A stretch of DNA of 64,000 nucleotides from Gluconobacter sp. Dm-62 (GCF_018256155.1 NZ_JAERLY010000004.1:62001-126000), one strand, 5' to 3'. Shown: positions 9,956-18,590, counted from the first letter of the stretch. Numbers and translations are program-made. Notes: generated by a model not told the origin, from the letters alone.

Positions 9956-10767
9956 GTGACGGAATGCAGAAAACGGTTCCAGCGGATTTCGGTTGGCCAG
10001 TACCAGAACTGCCAGGCCGGGTGACGCATATCCATGGAGAACAGGACGATAGGCGCGCGGCCCACAAGGTTCTGCATCGGAACAAAGCCAAGATCGTCCG
10101 GACCGTCGCCCTGGAAACGGCTGTCGGCGCTGTCGTCACGGTCATCACCCATGGCGAAGAACGACCCCTCCGGCACGACATATTCAGGCGTATCGTTGGC
10201 GAAGCCCTCATCCGTCAGCTTGAGAATGTCATGCTCAACGGTGGGACGCCCCGCACTTCCGGGCAGGCTCTCGCGATAGCGGTCACCGCTCAGGAGGCGA
10301 TTGTTCTCGTCCAGCACTTCGTAATGACCAAGCGATGTGCGCGGGACTTCGATGCCATTGAGGATCAGCTTGCCCCCCGTGACCTGAATATGGTCGCCGG
10401 GCAGGCCAATGATGCGCTTGATGTAATCGACCGACGTGTCGCGCGTGAACCGGAAGACCGCAACGTCACCACGATGCGGCGTGGAGTTCAGGATCCGGCC
10501 GCTGAACACGTTCGGGGAGAACGGGAAGGAGAACCGGGAATAACCGTAGCTGAACTTCGAGACCAGAACGAAATCCCCGATCTGCAGCGTCGGAATCATC
10601 GAACCGGACGGAATATTGAAAGGCTCCACCACAAGGGAGCGCACGGCAAATACGGCCAGCAGCAGCACGCAGAAATAGCGGATGCTCTCACCAAGCGTCT
10701 CTTCGCGGCGCGCAGGCTTGTCGCCAGCACTTTCTGAACCCTGCACGGGCCTGTTCTCCTTGATCAT
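9952..10767 (-). CDS. lepB: Signal peptidase I
   Basis: Membrane-bound protease that removes signal peptides from exported proteins. In 271 residues there is one membrane segment (about 31-46), the catalytic serine Ser56 in the motif PSGSMIPTL, the general base Lys117 in VDYIKRIIGLPGD, and the late box GDDRDDSADSR. The N-terminus carries one hydrophobic anchor rather than the two of E. coli LepB. Its stop overlaps the rnc start. Confidence 0.95.
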   Translation of the reverse strand: MIKENRPVQGSESAGDKPARREETLGESIRYFCVLLLAVFAVRSLVVEPFNIPSGSMIPTLQIGDFVLVSKFSYGYSRFSFPFSPNVFSGRILNSTPHRGDVAVFRFTRDTSVDYIKRIIGLPGDHIQVTGGKLILNGIEVPRTSLGHYEVLDENNRLLSGDRYRESLPGSAGRPTVEHDILKLTDEGFANDTPEYVVPEGSFFAMGDDRDDSADSRFQGDGPDDLGFVPMQNLVGRAPIVLFSMDMRHPAWQFWYWPTEIRWNRFLHSVT

Positions 10768-10776
10768 AGGACGCTC

Positions 10777-11229
10777 TTAACCCAGCTTGGCGGCGTTGGC
10801 GAGCGGTTCAATCCGCGCTGGCGACAGCAGTGGGACAGATTGGATGATGACCTGCGCGAGGGCAAAGGGCGGATCATCCGTCAGACTGACCAGAAGCTGC
10901 GCTTTCTGACCTGACGGCGTCAGTCTCTGCAAGGCCTCCCGCGCGCCTCCCGAGAGTTGAAGTTCAGGAGCGCCACTCGGACCATTACAGACCCCGATAT
11001 TCTGAAGCTGCACGCCGTGAGCGAAACCCGTCCCCAGCGCTTTCGCGCAAGCTTCCTTCGCCGCCCAGCGCTTGGCGTAGCTGCCCATACGCGCTGCACC
11101 CGAAAGACGGTCAGCATGAGTCCGCTCAGCGTCTGTAAAGACGCGCGTGAGGAACCGCTCACCGAAGCGATCGACGCTCTGTTCGATGCGCGAGATCATG
11201 CACAGGTCCGTCCCCATGCCGAGTATCAC
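10777..11229 (-). CDS. acpS: Holo-[acyl-carrier-protein] synthase
   Basis: Transfers the 4'-phosphopantetheine arm from coenzyme A to acyl carrier protein, activating fatty acid synthesis. The 150-residue protein begins with the metal-binding motif GMGTDLC (Asp8) and contains the second conserved motif KRWAAKEACAKALGTG (Glu59). It is slightly longer than the roughly 125-residue family average because of a C-terminal tail. It lies 4 bases downstream of the rsh gene and 9 bases before lepB. The pdxJ gene usually next to acpS is missing. Confidence 0.93.
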   Translation of the reverse strand: MILGMGTDLCMISRIEQSVDRFGERFLTRVFTDAERTHADRLSGAARMGSYAKRWAAKEACAKALGTGFAHGVQLQNIGVCNGPSGAPELQLSGGAREALQRLTPSGQKAQLLVSLTDDPPFALAQVIIQSVPLLSPARIEPLANAAKLG

Positions 11230-11233
11230 GTCC

Positions 11234-13531
11234 TCACCCCTTGGCGCGCTCGACCTGCATGACCCCTACAGCCGTCCGGAAGGCTGCAATCATGGATGAG
11301 AGATGGCGCAGATCTTTCACTTCAAGATCAACAAGAATTTCCATGAAATCGAGCTGACGATTCACGATCTTGAGGTTGATGACGCTACCATTATGCTTGG
11401 CCGCCACATTGGTCAGGGTTGCCAGCACCTCAGGCTCGTTGGCAGCCACCACCGACAGACGCGCTGTGTAAGGTTCAGCCCCCTGACGACGGCCCAGGGC
11501 CTCATAGTCCCAGTCCACTTCCAGGAAACGCTCGGGAGTATCCGCAAAGCTGGACAGGTTCTGGCAACCGCGGCGATGAATGGTCACGCCCTTGCCCTGG
11601 GCGATGATCCCGACAATCGGATCGCCGGGCAGCGGACGACAGCACCCTGCAAAGCTGATGGCGATCCCCGAACCGATTCCCTTGATCGTGCTCCCGGAAT
11701 GGGACGCAGTATTTTTGGAACCGGCATGCCCTGCGCCAAGCATAATGGACTGACCAAACCGCGGGGACAGGCCGGGGACCATTCGTGGCGCACGGACGCT
11801 CTGCCGCAACTCCGGATACGCCGTGTTAACCACGTCCTTGGGGCCGAGCTGCCCATTCCCGACGGAAACATACAGATCTTCCACCGAAGCCTGACGCAGT
11901 TCCTTGAGAATCCCGTCGAGGACCTTCTCGGAACCGTCCACACCCTCCTGACGGAAAGCCTTGGCGATGGCGGCGCGACCATTATCGAGATGGACCTGAC
12001 GTTGCTGCTGGGCCACGAAACGACGGATACGGGCACGGGCCTTGCCGGTTGCGACGAAGCGCTCCCAGGATGGCGACGGCGTCCCGCCGCGAGCCGTCAT
12101 GATCTCGACCTGATCGCCATTCTGCAGTTCGTGCCGCAGGGGCAGCAGGCGACCGTTAACCTTCGCACCGACGCAGGTATCGCCGACCTGACTGTGCACG
12201 GCATAGGCGAAATCGACGGGCGTTGCGCCACGCGGCAGGGAAATCAGCTGCCCTTTGGGGGTGAAGCAGAAAACCTGGTCCTGATACAGTTCGAGCTTGG
12301 TGTTTTCGAGGAATTCGTCGGGAGCCTGACTGTCCTCGAGAATTTCCAGCAGATCCTGAACCCAGCGTAGTTTGCGGGTCGGCGCACCGAAGGCTGAAGA
12401 CAGGGCTGCGGCTTCACGCTCGCTCGGCGTTGCGTGTTCTTTATAGGCCCAGTGCGACGCCACGCCGTTTTCAGCCAGATCATGCATTTCGGCGGTCCGG
12501 ATCTGGACCTCGATCTTCTGGTTGCGCGGATGACGCAACGTCACGCCAGTATGAAGGCTCTGATATCCGTTGGCCTTGGGCGTGGAAATGTAATCCTTGA
12601 AGCGCCCGGCAATCATTGGGTAGGCACCGTGGATCGCGCCGAGCGCCATGTAGCAGGCATCGCGCGTAGGCACGAGCAGACGGAACGCCATGATGTCCGA
12701 GAGCTGCTCGAACGCCACGTTCCGGCGCTGCATCTTCTCCCAGATCGAATAGGGCGACTTTTCACGCCCCGTGACCTCAACCTTGTCGATCCCGGTTTCG
12801 GCGCACAGGGCCATCAGTTCCTGACGGACCTGCTCGATGACATCCGCCCCCTGCCCGCGCAGGAAGTTCAGGCGCGCACGGATCGTCGCGTCGGCTTCAG
12901 GCTCAAGCTGCGCAAAAGAGAGATTCTGAAGCTCCGTCTTAACGCGATCCATACCGATGCGCTCGGCCAGAGGCGCATAAATATCCATCGTCTCGCGGGC
13001 GATACGCTGCCGACGGTCGGTCCGCTGCACGTAATGAAGCGTGCGCATGTTGTGCAGGCGATCCGCCAGCTTGACGATCAGGACGCGGATATCCCGCGAC
13101 ATGGCCAGAACGAGCTTGCGGAAATTTTCAGCCTGCTTGGTGCGATCGGACTGGAGCTCAAGGCGCGTGAGCTTTGTCACGCCATCGACGAGAGCCGCCA
13201 CATCCTCGCCGAAACGGGCCTTCAGGGAGTCACAGGAAACGCCAGTGTCTTCAACCGTATCATGCAGCAGACCCACCATGATCGACGTCGCATCCATGCG
13301 GAAACCGGCGAGGATGTTTGCAACAGCGATAGGGTGGGTGATGTAGGCATCGCCATTGTCGCGGCGCTGCTCGTTATGAGCATTGGCTGCGACATCATAG
13401 GCAGCTTCGATCCGGGTGAGATCGGCAGACGGATCGTAGCTTTCGATCCGCCGAAGCAGTCCGGCGATGGACGGCTTGAAGTCTCCGCTCGCTACGGGCG
13501 GAGGCGCAGTCGGAGGAGATGCATCAGGCAT
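11234..13531 (-). CDS. Bifunctional (p)ppGpp synthetase/hydrolase (Rsh, RelA/SpoT family)
   Basis: Controls the stringent response by making and degrading (p)ppGpp. Domain order in 765 residues: an HD hydrolase domain with intact His90-Asp91 and the following VEDT, so hydrolysis is expected to be active; a synthetase domain containing the substrate motif PKANGYQSLHTGV; a TGS domain (FTPKGQLISLPRGATPVDFAYAVHS); a zinc-finger-like or helical linker with FAGCCRPLPGD; and a C-terminal ACT domain. As in most alphaproteobacteria, a single enzyme probably serves both functions. The gene lies just downstream of rpoZ, whose omega product binds ppGpp on RNA polymerase. Confidence 0.95.
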   Translation of the reverse strand: MPDASPPTAPPPVASGDFKPSIAGLLRRIESYDPSADLTRIEAAYDVAANAHNEQRRDNGDAYITHPIAVANILAGFRMDATSIMVGLLHDTVEDTGVSCDSLKARFGEDVAALVDGVTKLTRLELQSDRTKQAENFRKLVLAMSRDIRVLIVKLADRLHNMRTLHYVQRTDRRQRIARETMDIYAPLAERIGMDRVKTELQNLSFAQLEPEADATIRARLNFLRGQGADVIEQVRQELMALCAETGIDKVEVTGREKSPYSIWEKMQRRNVAFEQLSDIMAFRLLVPTRDACYMALGAIHGAYPMIAGRFKDYISTPKANGYQSLHTGVTLRHPRNQKIEVQIRTAEMHDLAENGVASHWAYKEHATPSEREAAALSSAFGAPTRKLRWVQDLLEILEDSQAPDEFLENTKLELYQDQVFCFTPKGQLISLPRGATPVDFAYAVHSQVGDTCVGAKVNGRLLPLRHELQNGDQVEIMTARGGTPSPSWERFVATGKARARIRRFVAQQQRQVHLDNGRAAIAKAFRQEGVDGSEKVLDGILKELRQASVEDLYVSVGNGQLGPKDVVNTAYPELRQSVRAPRMVPGLSPRFGQSIMLGAGHAGSKNTASHSGSTIKGIGSGIAISFAGCCRPLPGDPIVGIIAQGKGVTIHRRGCQNLSSFADTPERFLEVDWDYEALGRRQGAEPYTARLSVVAANEPEVLATLTNVAAKHNGSVINLKIVNRQLDFMEILVDLEVKDLRHLSSMIAAFRTAVGVMQVERAKG

Positions 13532-13567
13532 GAAGCATATCCTCCCTTCAGTGAACTTGGGCAGAGA

Positions 13568-13963
13568 TCAGCGACGACCCCGGCCACCCAGTTCGGCTTC
13601 AATGGCAGCGGCTTCGTCAGCAGACATGTTTTCTGCCATGTGAGCGTGCTCTTCCTCGGTGGAAACATCCTGCAGACCAAAGATGTTCTGGTCGGTCGGG
13701 ATAAGGTCCAGCACTTCTTCGTCAACAGGCTCCGGCTCGGGCGCGCGGGCCAGGGAGCGGATGATGCCGTCACGCAGGACGGGCAGGCTCACCTTGTCTT
13801 CGGCGATTTCGCGCAGGGCGACGACGGTGTTCTTGTCGTTTTCACGATCCAGACGGATTTCCTCACCGCGCGACAGGCCACGTGCGCGCTGGGCGGCAAG
13901 CAGAACCAGTTCGAAACGGTTAGGAACCTTCTCGATGCAATCTTCGACGGTTACGCGCGCCAT
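13568..13963 (-). CDS. rpoZ: RNA polymerase omega subunit
   Basis: Small assembly subunit of RNA polymerase and part of a ppGpp-binding site in proteobacteria. The 131-residue protein starts [28 protein letters not shown], the universal omega N-terminus, with the helix [17 protein letters not shown] further on. It has an acidic C-terminal extension ([15 protein letters not shown]) longer than the E. coli protein. The open frame extends to 13990, but the ATG at 13963 matches the family start. Confidence 0.95.
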   Translation of the reverse strand: MARVTVEDCIEKVPNRFELVLLAAQRARGLSRGEEIRLDRENDKNTVVALREIAEDKVSLPVLRDGIIRSLARAPEPEPVDEEVLDLIPTDQNIFGLQDVSTEEEHAHMAENMSADEAAAIEAELGGRGRR

Positions 13964-14162
13964 GCGACAGGCCCCCTTCGGGTAAGACAAGGAATAAAAT
14001 AATAGAGAAAGCTGGCAATAACATGCGGTTCATGCGAATGCAATCCGCACCTGCCTCACCTCCGGAATTGAACCTGAGTGCTTCCAAGCTCGTTCGCAGC
14101 TGGAAGGCAGCCTCTGCCCCTGTCGCACAGGGAAACATATTTTACATACCAGGATTATCATT

Positions 14163-14774
14163 ATGCTTCTGCGCCAGAACGAACGTACTGCCCTTTTCAT
14201 CGACGGCGCCAGCCTCCACCACGCAGCCCGCAACTTGGGCTTTGAAGTCGATTTCCGCAGCCTGCGCAAACTGTTTGAAGCCGAATGTCTTTTTCAGCGG
14301 GCCTTTTATTATGCCGCGATGCCCGAAACAGATGACTACTCTCCGCTCCGCCCCCTGACCGACTGGCTGGCCTATAACGGCTATCATCTCGTTCTGAAAA
14401 ATGCTCGGGAGTTTACGGATCATTCAGGAAGACGGCGTATCAAGGGAAATATGGATGTCGAACTGACAGTGGATCTTCTGGAACAGGCTGGCCGCCTCGA
14501 TCACGCGGTGATCGTGAGTGGTGATTCTGACCTGCGACGCGCCGTGGAAGCGGTCCAGGCACGTGGGGTCCGGGTTACTGTCATTTCCTCGATGCGCTCG
14601 ACGCCCCCCATGATCGGGGATGACCTGCGACGTCAGGCAGATCTGTTTGTGGAACTGGCCGATATCGCCCCGTCGTTTACGCGACGTCAGGCGGAACCGC
14701 GCAACACCCCATCCCGACAGGGGCCTGTTCGTCATCCTGCCGACATCAACAGTGACGAGAACAGTGATTCATGA
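14163..14774 (+). CDS. NYN domain (LabA/DUF88-type) putative ribonuclease
   Basis: The 203-residue protein belongs to the NYN/PIN-like nuclease fold. Visible conserved acidic positions are Asp14 in LFIDGASLHH, Asp98 in KGNMDVELTVDLL, and Asp121/Asp123 in VSGDSDLRRAVEAV, the set expected to bind catalytic metal. Residues 1 to about 165 cover the domain; the last 40 residues are polar and look disordered. LabA-type proteins are linked to RNA turnover or regulation elsewhere, but the substrate here is unknown. The stop overlaps the start of the next gene by 4 bases (ATGA), so the two are likely translated together. The gene diverges from rpoZ. Confidence 0.85.
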   Translation: MLLRQNERTALFIDGASLHHAARNLGFEVDFRSLRKLFEAECLFQRAFYYAAMPETDDYSPLRPLTDWLAYNGYHLVLKNAREFTDHSGRRRIKGNMDVELTVDLLEQAGRLDHAVIVSGDSDLRRAVEAVQARGVRVTVISSMRSTPPMIGDDLRRQADLFVELADIAPSFTRRQAEPRNTPSRQGPVRHPADINSDENSDS

Positions 14775-15334
14775 CACCTCGGGCTTCTACCGGATCGACC
14801 ACCGCCTCTCCGCTTCCTCTTCCTGCGCTGGAAGGTAGCAGGTCAGGAATTGGGCCGCTTTCAGCCGAAATGCTGATTGTTTGCCTTGATCCGGAAGACG
14901 CTGTGGAGACTCTGGGCTCTTTTCTCCGGGCCAATCATATCGTTTTCGACGAAGCCGCCGCATTACCAGAGGACATTTTGGGGCGCATCACCTGTGTGAT
15001 GCAGCCCCTGTCTCCCCAACCGCTGGCACTTCCCTCGGAGCTTGAAAGCTGTAGCGCCGCACTTTGTAACGAGCTGCAGAACATGCACCGCCTGAAACTG
15101 GTCCTGACGCTTGGGATCAGCGCTCATATCGCCGTGCTGGGAGCCTGTGGAATCCCGCTCTCGCGGCTTGATTTCCGTCCAGGCGAAATCACCCATCTTC
15201 CCGATGGTCTCCTTCTGGCAGATGGGTGTCACTTTCCGAGCGATTCCTTTCCCCCGGATATGCTGGCACAGCGTCGATCGGCCTTGACGGAACTCTCGCC
15301 CAAGATCCGCGCAGCTTTGCGACCAACTGCCTAA
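14771..15334 (+). CDS. Shortened uracil-DNA glycosylase-like protein
   Basis: The 187-residue protein resembles the C-terminal half of family 4/5 uracil-DNA glycosylases. Residues 72-100 (RITCVMQPLSPQ...CSAALCNEL) align in pattern with the family's NAVRCxPPxNKP...C..L..EL block, residues 110-123 (LVLTLGISAHIAVL) match the LALGxIAHxAVL strand-turn, and CHFPSDSF (153-160) sits where active enzymes have the HxS/N loop. The N-terminal uracil-binding loop and the clustered cysteines of the iron-sulfur site are not recognisable. It may therefore be inactive or have a changed function. It is coupled by a 4-base overlap to the NYN protein. Homology is judged by eye, so the family call is moderate. 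Confidence 0.6.
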   Translation: MTPRASTGSTTASPLPLPALEGSRSGIGPLSAEMLIVCLDPEDAVETLGSFLRANHIVFDEAAALPEDILGRITCVMQPLSPQPLALPSELESCSAALCNELQNMHRLKLVLTLGISAHIAVLGACGIPLSRLDFRPGEITHLPDGLLLADGCHFPSDSFPPDMLAQRRSALTELSPKIRAALRPTA

Positions 15335-15372
15335 CCCCTCGGCGCGTCCTGCCTTCCTGCGAACTTCACTGA

Positions 15373-15999
15373 TCAAGCGCCGTTTTTTGTTTGCGAACGA
15401 GGCAGGAAACGGCTCAGAAGAAGCAGAGCCAGCACCCCGAGATAGGGGGCAGACACGCCGTTCAGGGTCTTGAAAGACATAAAAAAATGGATGCCTGCTA
15501 GTATTGCGGCAGGGTAGATCAGGCGATGGAGCAGCTTCCATCTCCGCTTGAGCCAACGCATTGACAAGGCATTGGACGTCAATGCGAGGGGAATGAGCAG
15601 AATGAGCGCGCTCATTCCCAGAATAATGAAATAACGGTGCGTGATGTCCGTCCAAAGAACGGTCCAGTCAAATCCGTGATCCAGCCCGACATAGGCGAGC
15701 AGATGGAGACTGGCGTAAAAAAATGCCAGCAGCCCGGCGAGACGCCGATAGCGAAGCAGGTTGATGCCAGTAAACCGCCTCATCGGCGCGAGAGCGAGAC
15801 AGACCAGCAGAAAGCGGAAAGCCCATAGGCCAAGCGAGCGCTCAAAGACATTCACTGGATCAGCGCCGAGATCCCCGTGCTGCCCCTGCCAGACGAGCCA
15901 GGCGGCCGGCATCATACCGATCGGATACAGGATCAGACGCCAGTAGCGTTTCAGAGCACTGCCCCGACCGATGGAGCGAGGCGCGCGAATCTCAGGCAT
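15373..15999 (-). CDS. msrQ: Heme-binding membrane subunit MsrQ of the MsrPQ system
   Basis: A 208-residue polytopic membrane protein of the YedZ/MsrQ family (ferric-reductase-like transmembrane domain). It passes electrons to periplasmic MsrP. Several membrane helices are visible with conserved histidines (YASLHLLAYVG, LLHRLIYPAAILAGIHFF) suited to heme ligation. Its start overlaps the msrP stop by one base (TGATG), so the pair is translationally coupled. Confidence 0.93.
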   Translation of the reverse strand: MPEIRAPRSIGRGSALKRYWRLILYPIGMMPAAWLVWQGQHGDLGADPVNVFERSLGLWAFRFLLVCLALAPMRRFTGINLLRYRRLAGLLAFFYASLHLLAYVGLDHGFDWTVLWTDITHRYFIILGMSALILLIPLALTSNALSMRWLKRRWKLLHRLIYPAAILAGIHFFMSFKTLNGVSAPYLGVLALLLLSRFLPRSQTKNGA

Positions 16000-16937
16000 C
16001 AGAAGTTTTTCCGCAGGTCCATGCCGCGGTAAAGATCCGCGACCTGCTCGCCATAGCCGTTGAACATCAGGGTCGGCTGTCGTGAAGCGCCGAACAGGGA
16101 GTGGGAGCCGATAACCCGTTCGGTTGCTTGGCTCCAGCGGGGATGATCGACCTGTGGATTGACGTTGGCGTAGAAGCCGTATTCGTCAGGGGCCAGCCTG
16201 TTCCATGTCGCGGGGGGCTCGTGATCCAGCAGGCGGATACGCTGGATCGACTTTATGCCTTTGAAACCATATTTCCACGGCACGACCAGCCGGAGGGGCG
16301 CGCCGTTCTGGTTCGGGAGACTCTCGCCGTAGATGCCTAGCGCCAGCAGGGTTAACGGGTTCATGGCCTCATCCAGACGCAAGCCTTCAACATAAGGCCA
16401 CTGAATGCCGGAAAGAGCTTCGTTCTGACCGGGCATTTCGGAGGGGCGCAGAACACTCTCAAAGGCGACATGCGTGGCGCGGGGATCGGGATCTGCGTCC
16501 TTCAGGAGGGACGCAAGCGGAATTCCATCCCATGGAATGACCATGGACCATGCTTCAACGCAGCGCATGCGGTAGATGCGCTCCTCGATTGCCGGGGAGC
16601 GCAGAAGCTGCTCCACATCCAGCCGGACCGGCTTGCGGACAAGACCCGTGATTTCCAGCGTCCATGGCAGCGGATGGAAATCCTGCGAATGGGCAGCAGG
16701 ATCGCCCTTGTCCATGCCGAATTCATAGAAGTTGTTATAGTGGGTCACGTCTTCGTGTGGCGTAGGCGTAAGGCTTCCCGAATACGGCCAAGGATGTACC
16801 TTGAGCGACGCCGCATTTGCCGCGCCCGCAAGTGTCGTGAAAGCCGCTGCACCGCCGATGAGACTGCGTCGGGAGAGGTACATCTCCTTTGGAGTAATTT
16901 CGGATGGCAGGGGACGAGGGTAGCGAAAAAGCGCCAT
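15999..16937 (-). CDS. msrP: Protein-methionine-sulfoxide reductase catalytic subunit MsrP
   Basis: Periplasmic molybdopterin enzyme that repairs oxidised methionines in envelope proteins. From the ATG at 16937 the protein has 312 residues, with a twin-arginine signal (SRRSLIGG, Arg23-Arg24, then [13 protein letters not shown]) directing folded export, and the molybdenum-ligating cysteine in [16 protein letters not shown] (Cys126). Further family motifs are [16 protein letters not shown] and ATERVIG. The frame continues to 16970, but the shorter start better fits the family. It is coupled to msrQ. Confidence 0.93.
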   Translation of the reverse strand: MALFRYPRPLPSEITPKEMYLSRRSLIGGAAAFTTLAGAANAASLKVHPWPYSGSLTPTPHEDVTHYNNFYEFGMDKGDPAAHSQDFHPLPWTLEITGLVRKPVRLDVEQLLRSPAIEERIYRMRCVEAWSMVIPWDGIPLASLLKDADPDPRATHVAFESVLRPSEMPGQNEALSGIQWPYVEGLRLDEAMNPLTLLALGIYGESLPNQNGAPLRLVVPWKYGFKGIKSIQRIRLLDHEPPATWNRLAPDEYGFYANVNPQVDHPRWSQATERVIGSHSLFGASRQPTLMFNGYGEQVADLYRGMDLRKNF

Positions 16938-16971
16938 GATCAATTTCCGGACGTTACGAAACTCTGGCACC

Positions 16972-17003
16972 TATGATGCGTGAGTCTGTTGCAACGCATC
17001 ATA
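16972..17003. promoter_or_regulatory. Perfect 10-base inverted repeat between msrP and the dehydrogenase gene
   Basis: TATGATGCGT (16972-16981) and ACGCATCATA (16994-17003) are exact reverse complements separated by 12 bases. The element lies in the divergent gap between msrP and the gene starting at 17018, and its right arm abuts the AAGGAG ribosome binding site of the latter. It could be an operator for a dimeric regulator of both genes or an RNA hairpin next to the binding site. Confidence 0.5.
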
Positions 17004-17017
17004 AGGAGCCAATATCC

Positions 17018-17890
17018 ATGCCCAGCCCTAAAATCGGTTTTATCGGCTACGGCGCAATGGCCCAGCGCATGGGGGCCAATCTCCGGAAAGCCGGTTATCC
17101 GGTCGTGGCGTTTGCGCCTTCGGGAGGCAAGGATGAGACGGAAATGCTCCCGTCTCCCCGCGCCATCGCAGAGGCTGCGGAAATTATCATTTTCTGTGTC
17201 CCGAACGATGCGGCAGAACACCAGTCCCTGTATGGCGAGAATGGTGCGCTTGAAGCTCTGACGCCGGGAAAACTTGTTCTCGACACATCCACCGTATCGC
17301 CAGATCAGGCTGATGCATTCGCGAGCCTTGCTGCCGAGCGAGGCTTTTCCCTGTTGGATGCGCCGATGTCCGGCAGCACACCGGAAGCCGAGACCGGCGA
17401 TCTAGTCATGCTGGTGGGGGGCGATGAGGCGACGGTCAAGCGCGCGCAGCCGGTTCTGGACGTGATTGGCAAGCTGACAATTCATGCCGGGCCTGCCGGT
17501 GCGGCCGCGCGCCTGAAGCTGGTTGTGAATGGTGTGATGGGTGCGACGCTCAACATTGTTGCAGAAGGTGTGTCGTACGGGCTTGCTGCAGGGCTGGACC
17601 GCGATGTCGTGTTCGAGACGCTTCAGCAGGTGGCGGTCGTCAGTCCGCATCACAAGCGCAAGCTGAAGATGGGCCAGAACCGGGAATTTCCGTCGCAGTT
17701 TCCGACGCGGCTCATGTCCAAGGACATGGGTCTTCTGCTGGATGCCGGCCGCAAAGTGGGCGCGTTCATGCCGGGCATGGCGGTTGCCGATCAGGCGCTG
17801 GCCCTTTCAAACCGTCTGCATGCGGATGAGGACTACTCGGCCCTTATCGGTGCGATGGAACACAGCGTTGCCAATCTTCCCCATAAATGA
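17018..17890 (+). CDS. NAD(P)-dependent 3-hydroxyisobutyrate dehydrogenase-family oxidoreductase
   Basis: A 290-residue beta-hydroxyacid dehydrogenase. The N-terminal Rossmann domain has GFIGYGAMAQRMG (residues 7-19), the substrate-binding motif DAPMSGS (114-120), and the catalytic lysine Lys167 in RLKLVVNG, followed by the helical C-terminal domain. The ATG at 17018 follows AAGGAG at proper spacing. Possible substrates include 3-hydroxyisobutyrate, tartronate semialdehyde, or short aldehydes as in glyoxylate reductases; the sequence does not decide. It lies upstream of sodB in the same direction. Confidence 0.85.
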   Translation: MPSPKIGFIGYGAMAQRMGANLRKAGYPVVAFAPSGGKDETEMLPSPRAIAEAAEIIIFCVPNDAAEHQSLYGENGALEALTPGKLVLDTSTVSPDQADAFASLAAERGFSLLDAPMSGSTPEAETGDLVMLVGGDEATVKRAQPVLDVIGKLTIHAGPAGAAARLKLVVNGVMGATLNIVAEGVSYGLAAGLDRDVVFETLQQVAVVSPHHKRKLKMGQNREFPSQFPTRLMSKDMGLLLDAGRKVGAFMPGMAVADQALALSNRLHADEDYSALIGAMEHSVANLPHK

Positions 17891-17907
17891 GAACGATATG
17901 CGGGAGC

Positions 17908-17927
17908 GGCCGTCCCTGAGGACGGTC
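17908..17927 (+). other. Short stem-loop upstream of sodB
   Basis: GGCCGTCC (17908-17915) and GGACGGTC (17920-17927) can pair as an 8-bp stem (one G-U) with a CTGA loop. It lies 18 bases after the dehydrogenase stop and 31 bases before the sodB start. The T content downstream (CCTTATTTTG) begins some bases away, so it could be a weak terminator or a 5' leader hairpin of the sodB mRNA. Confidence 0.4.
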
Positions 17928-17958
17928 ACCTCGCCTTATTTTGCCAAGGAGTGACATC

Positions 17959-18567
17959 ATGGCTTTCGAACTTCCCCCCCTGCCCTACGCAGAAAACGCT
18001 CTTGCCGGTGCCGGCATGTGCCAGGAAACGCTGGAACTGCACCACGACAAGCACCATCAGGCCTATGTCACGGCCCTGAACGGTTTCGTGGAAAGCAAGC
18101 CGGAACTGGCTGGCAAGACGCTTGAAGAAATCATCGCGTTCTCCCACGGCAAGCCCGAAATTGCTCCGGTCTTCAACAACGCAGGCCAGCACTGGAACCA
18201 CATCCTGTTCTGGAAGAACCTGTCTCCGACGGGCGGCAAGATCCCGACCGGTCTGGAAAAGAAGATTGCTGAAGACTTCGGTTCTGTTGAAGAGTTCAAG
18301 AAGCTCTTCAAGCAGGCCGCTACGACGCAGTTCGGTTCGGGCTGGGCTTGGCTGGTACTCGACAAGTCCGGCAAGCTTGCCGTGACGAAGACGGCAAACG
18401 GCTCCAACCCGCTCGCCGAAGGTCAGGGCAAGACGCTGCTGGGCCTCGACGTCTGGGAGCACGCCTACTACCTCGATTTCCGTAACCGTCGCCCGGACTA
18501 TGTCACGAACTATCTGGACAAGCTCGCCAACTACGAGTTTGCGGAAGCTGAACTGAAGTCTGCCTGA
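17959..18567 (+). CDS. sodB: Superoxide dismutase, iron type
   Basis: Converts superoxide to hydrogen peroxide and oxygen. The 202-residue protein has all four metal ligands: His28 (in ELHHDKHH), His81 (in QHWNH), Asp164 and His168 (in LDVWEHAYY). Gln77 in NNAGQHWNH occupies the position typical of iron enzymes, whereas manganese enzymes usually have glycine there. No signal peptide, so cytoplasmic. The start at 17959 follows AAGGAG. A strong terminator lies just downstream. Confidence 0.95.
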   Translation: MAFELPPLPYAENALAGAGMCQETLELHHDKHHQAYVTALNGFVESKPELAGKTLEEIIAFSHGKPEIAPVFNNAGQHWNHILFWKNLSPTGGKIPTGLEKKIAEDFGSVEEFKKLFKQAATTQFGSGWAWLVLDKSGKLAVTKTANGSNPLAEGQGKTLLGLDVWEHAYYLDFRNRRPDYVTNYLDKLANYEFAEAELKSA

Positions 18568-18590
18568 TTCCTTCCCGGATCATCAGGCAA

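Noticed and set aside
12434-14002. 522-codon plus-strand open frame opposite rsh and rpoZ
   Set aside because: Despite its length it mirrors rsh and rpoZ, which carry all expected motifs; the translation shows no membrane, domain or family pattern.
14101-14140. Possible small SRP RNA (GGAAGGCAGCC-like string)
   Set aside because: Only a short resemblance to the conserved SRP RNA loop; the flanking bases do not form the expected long helix.
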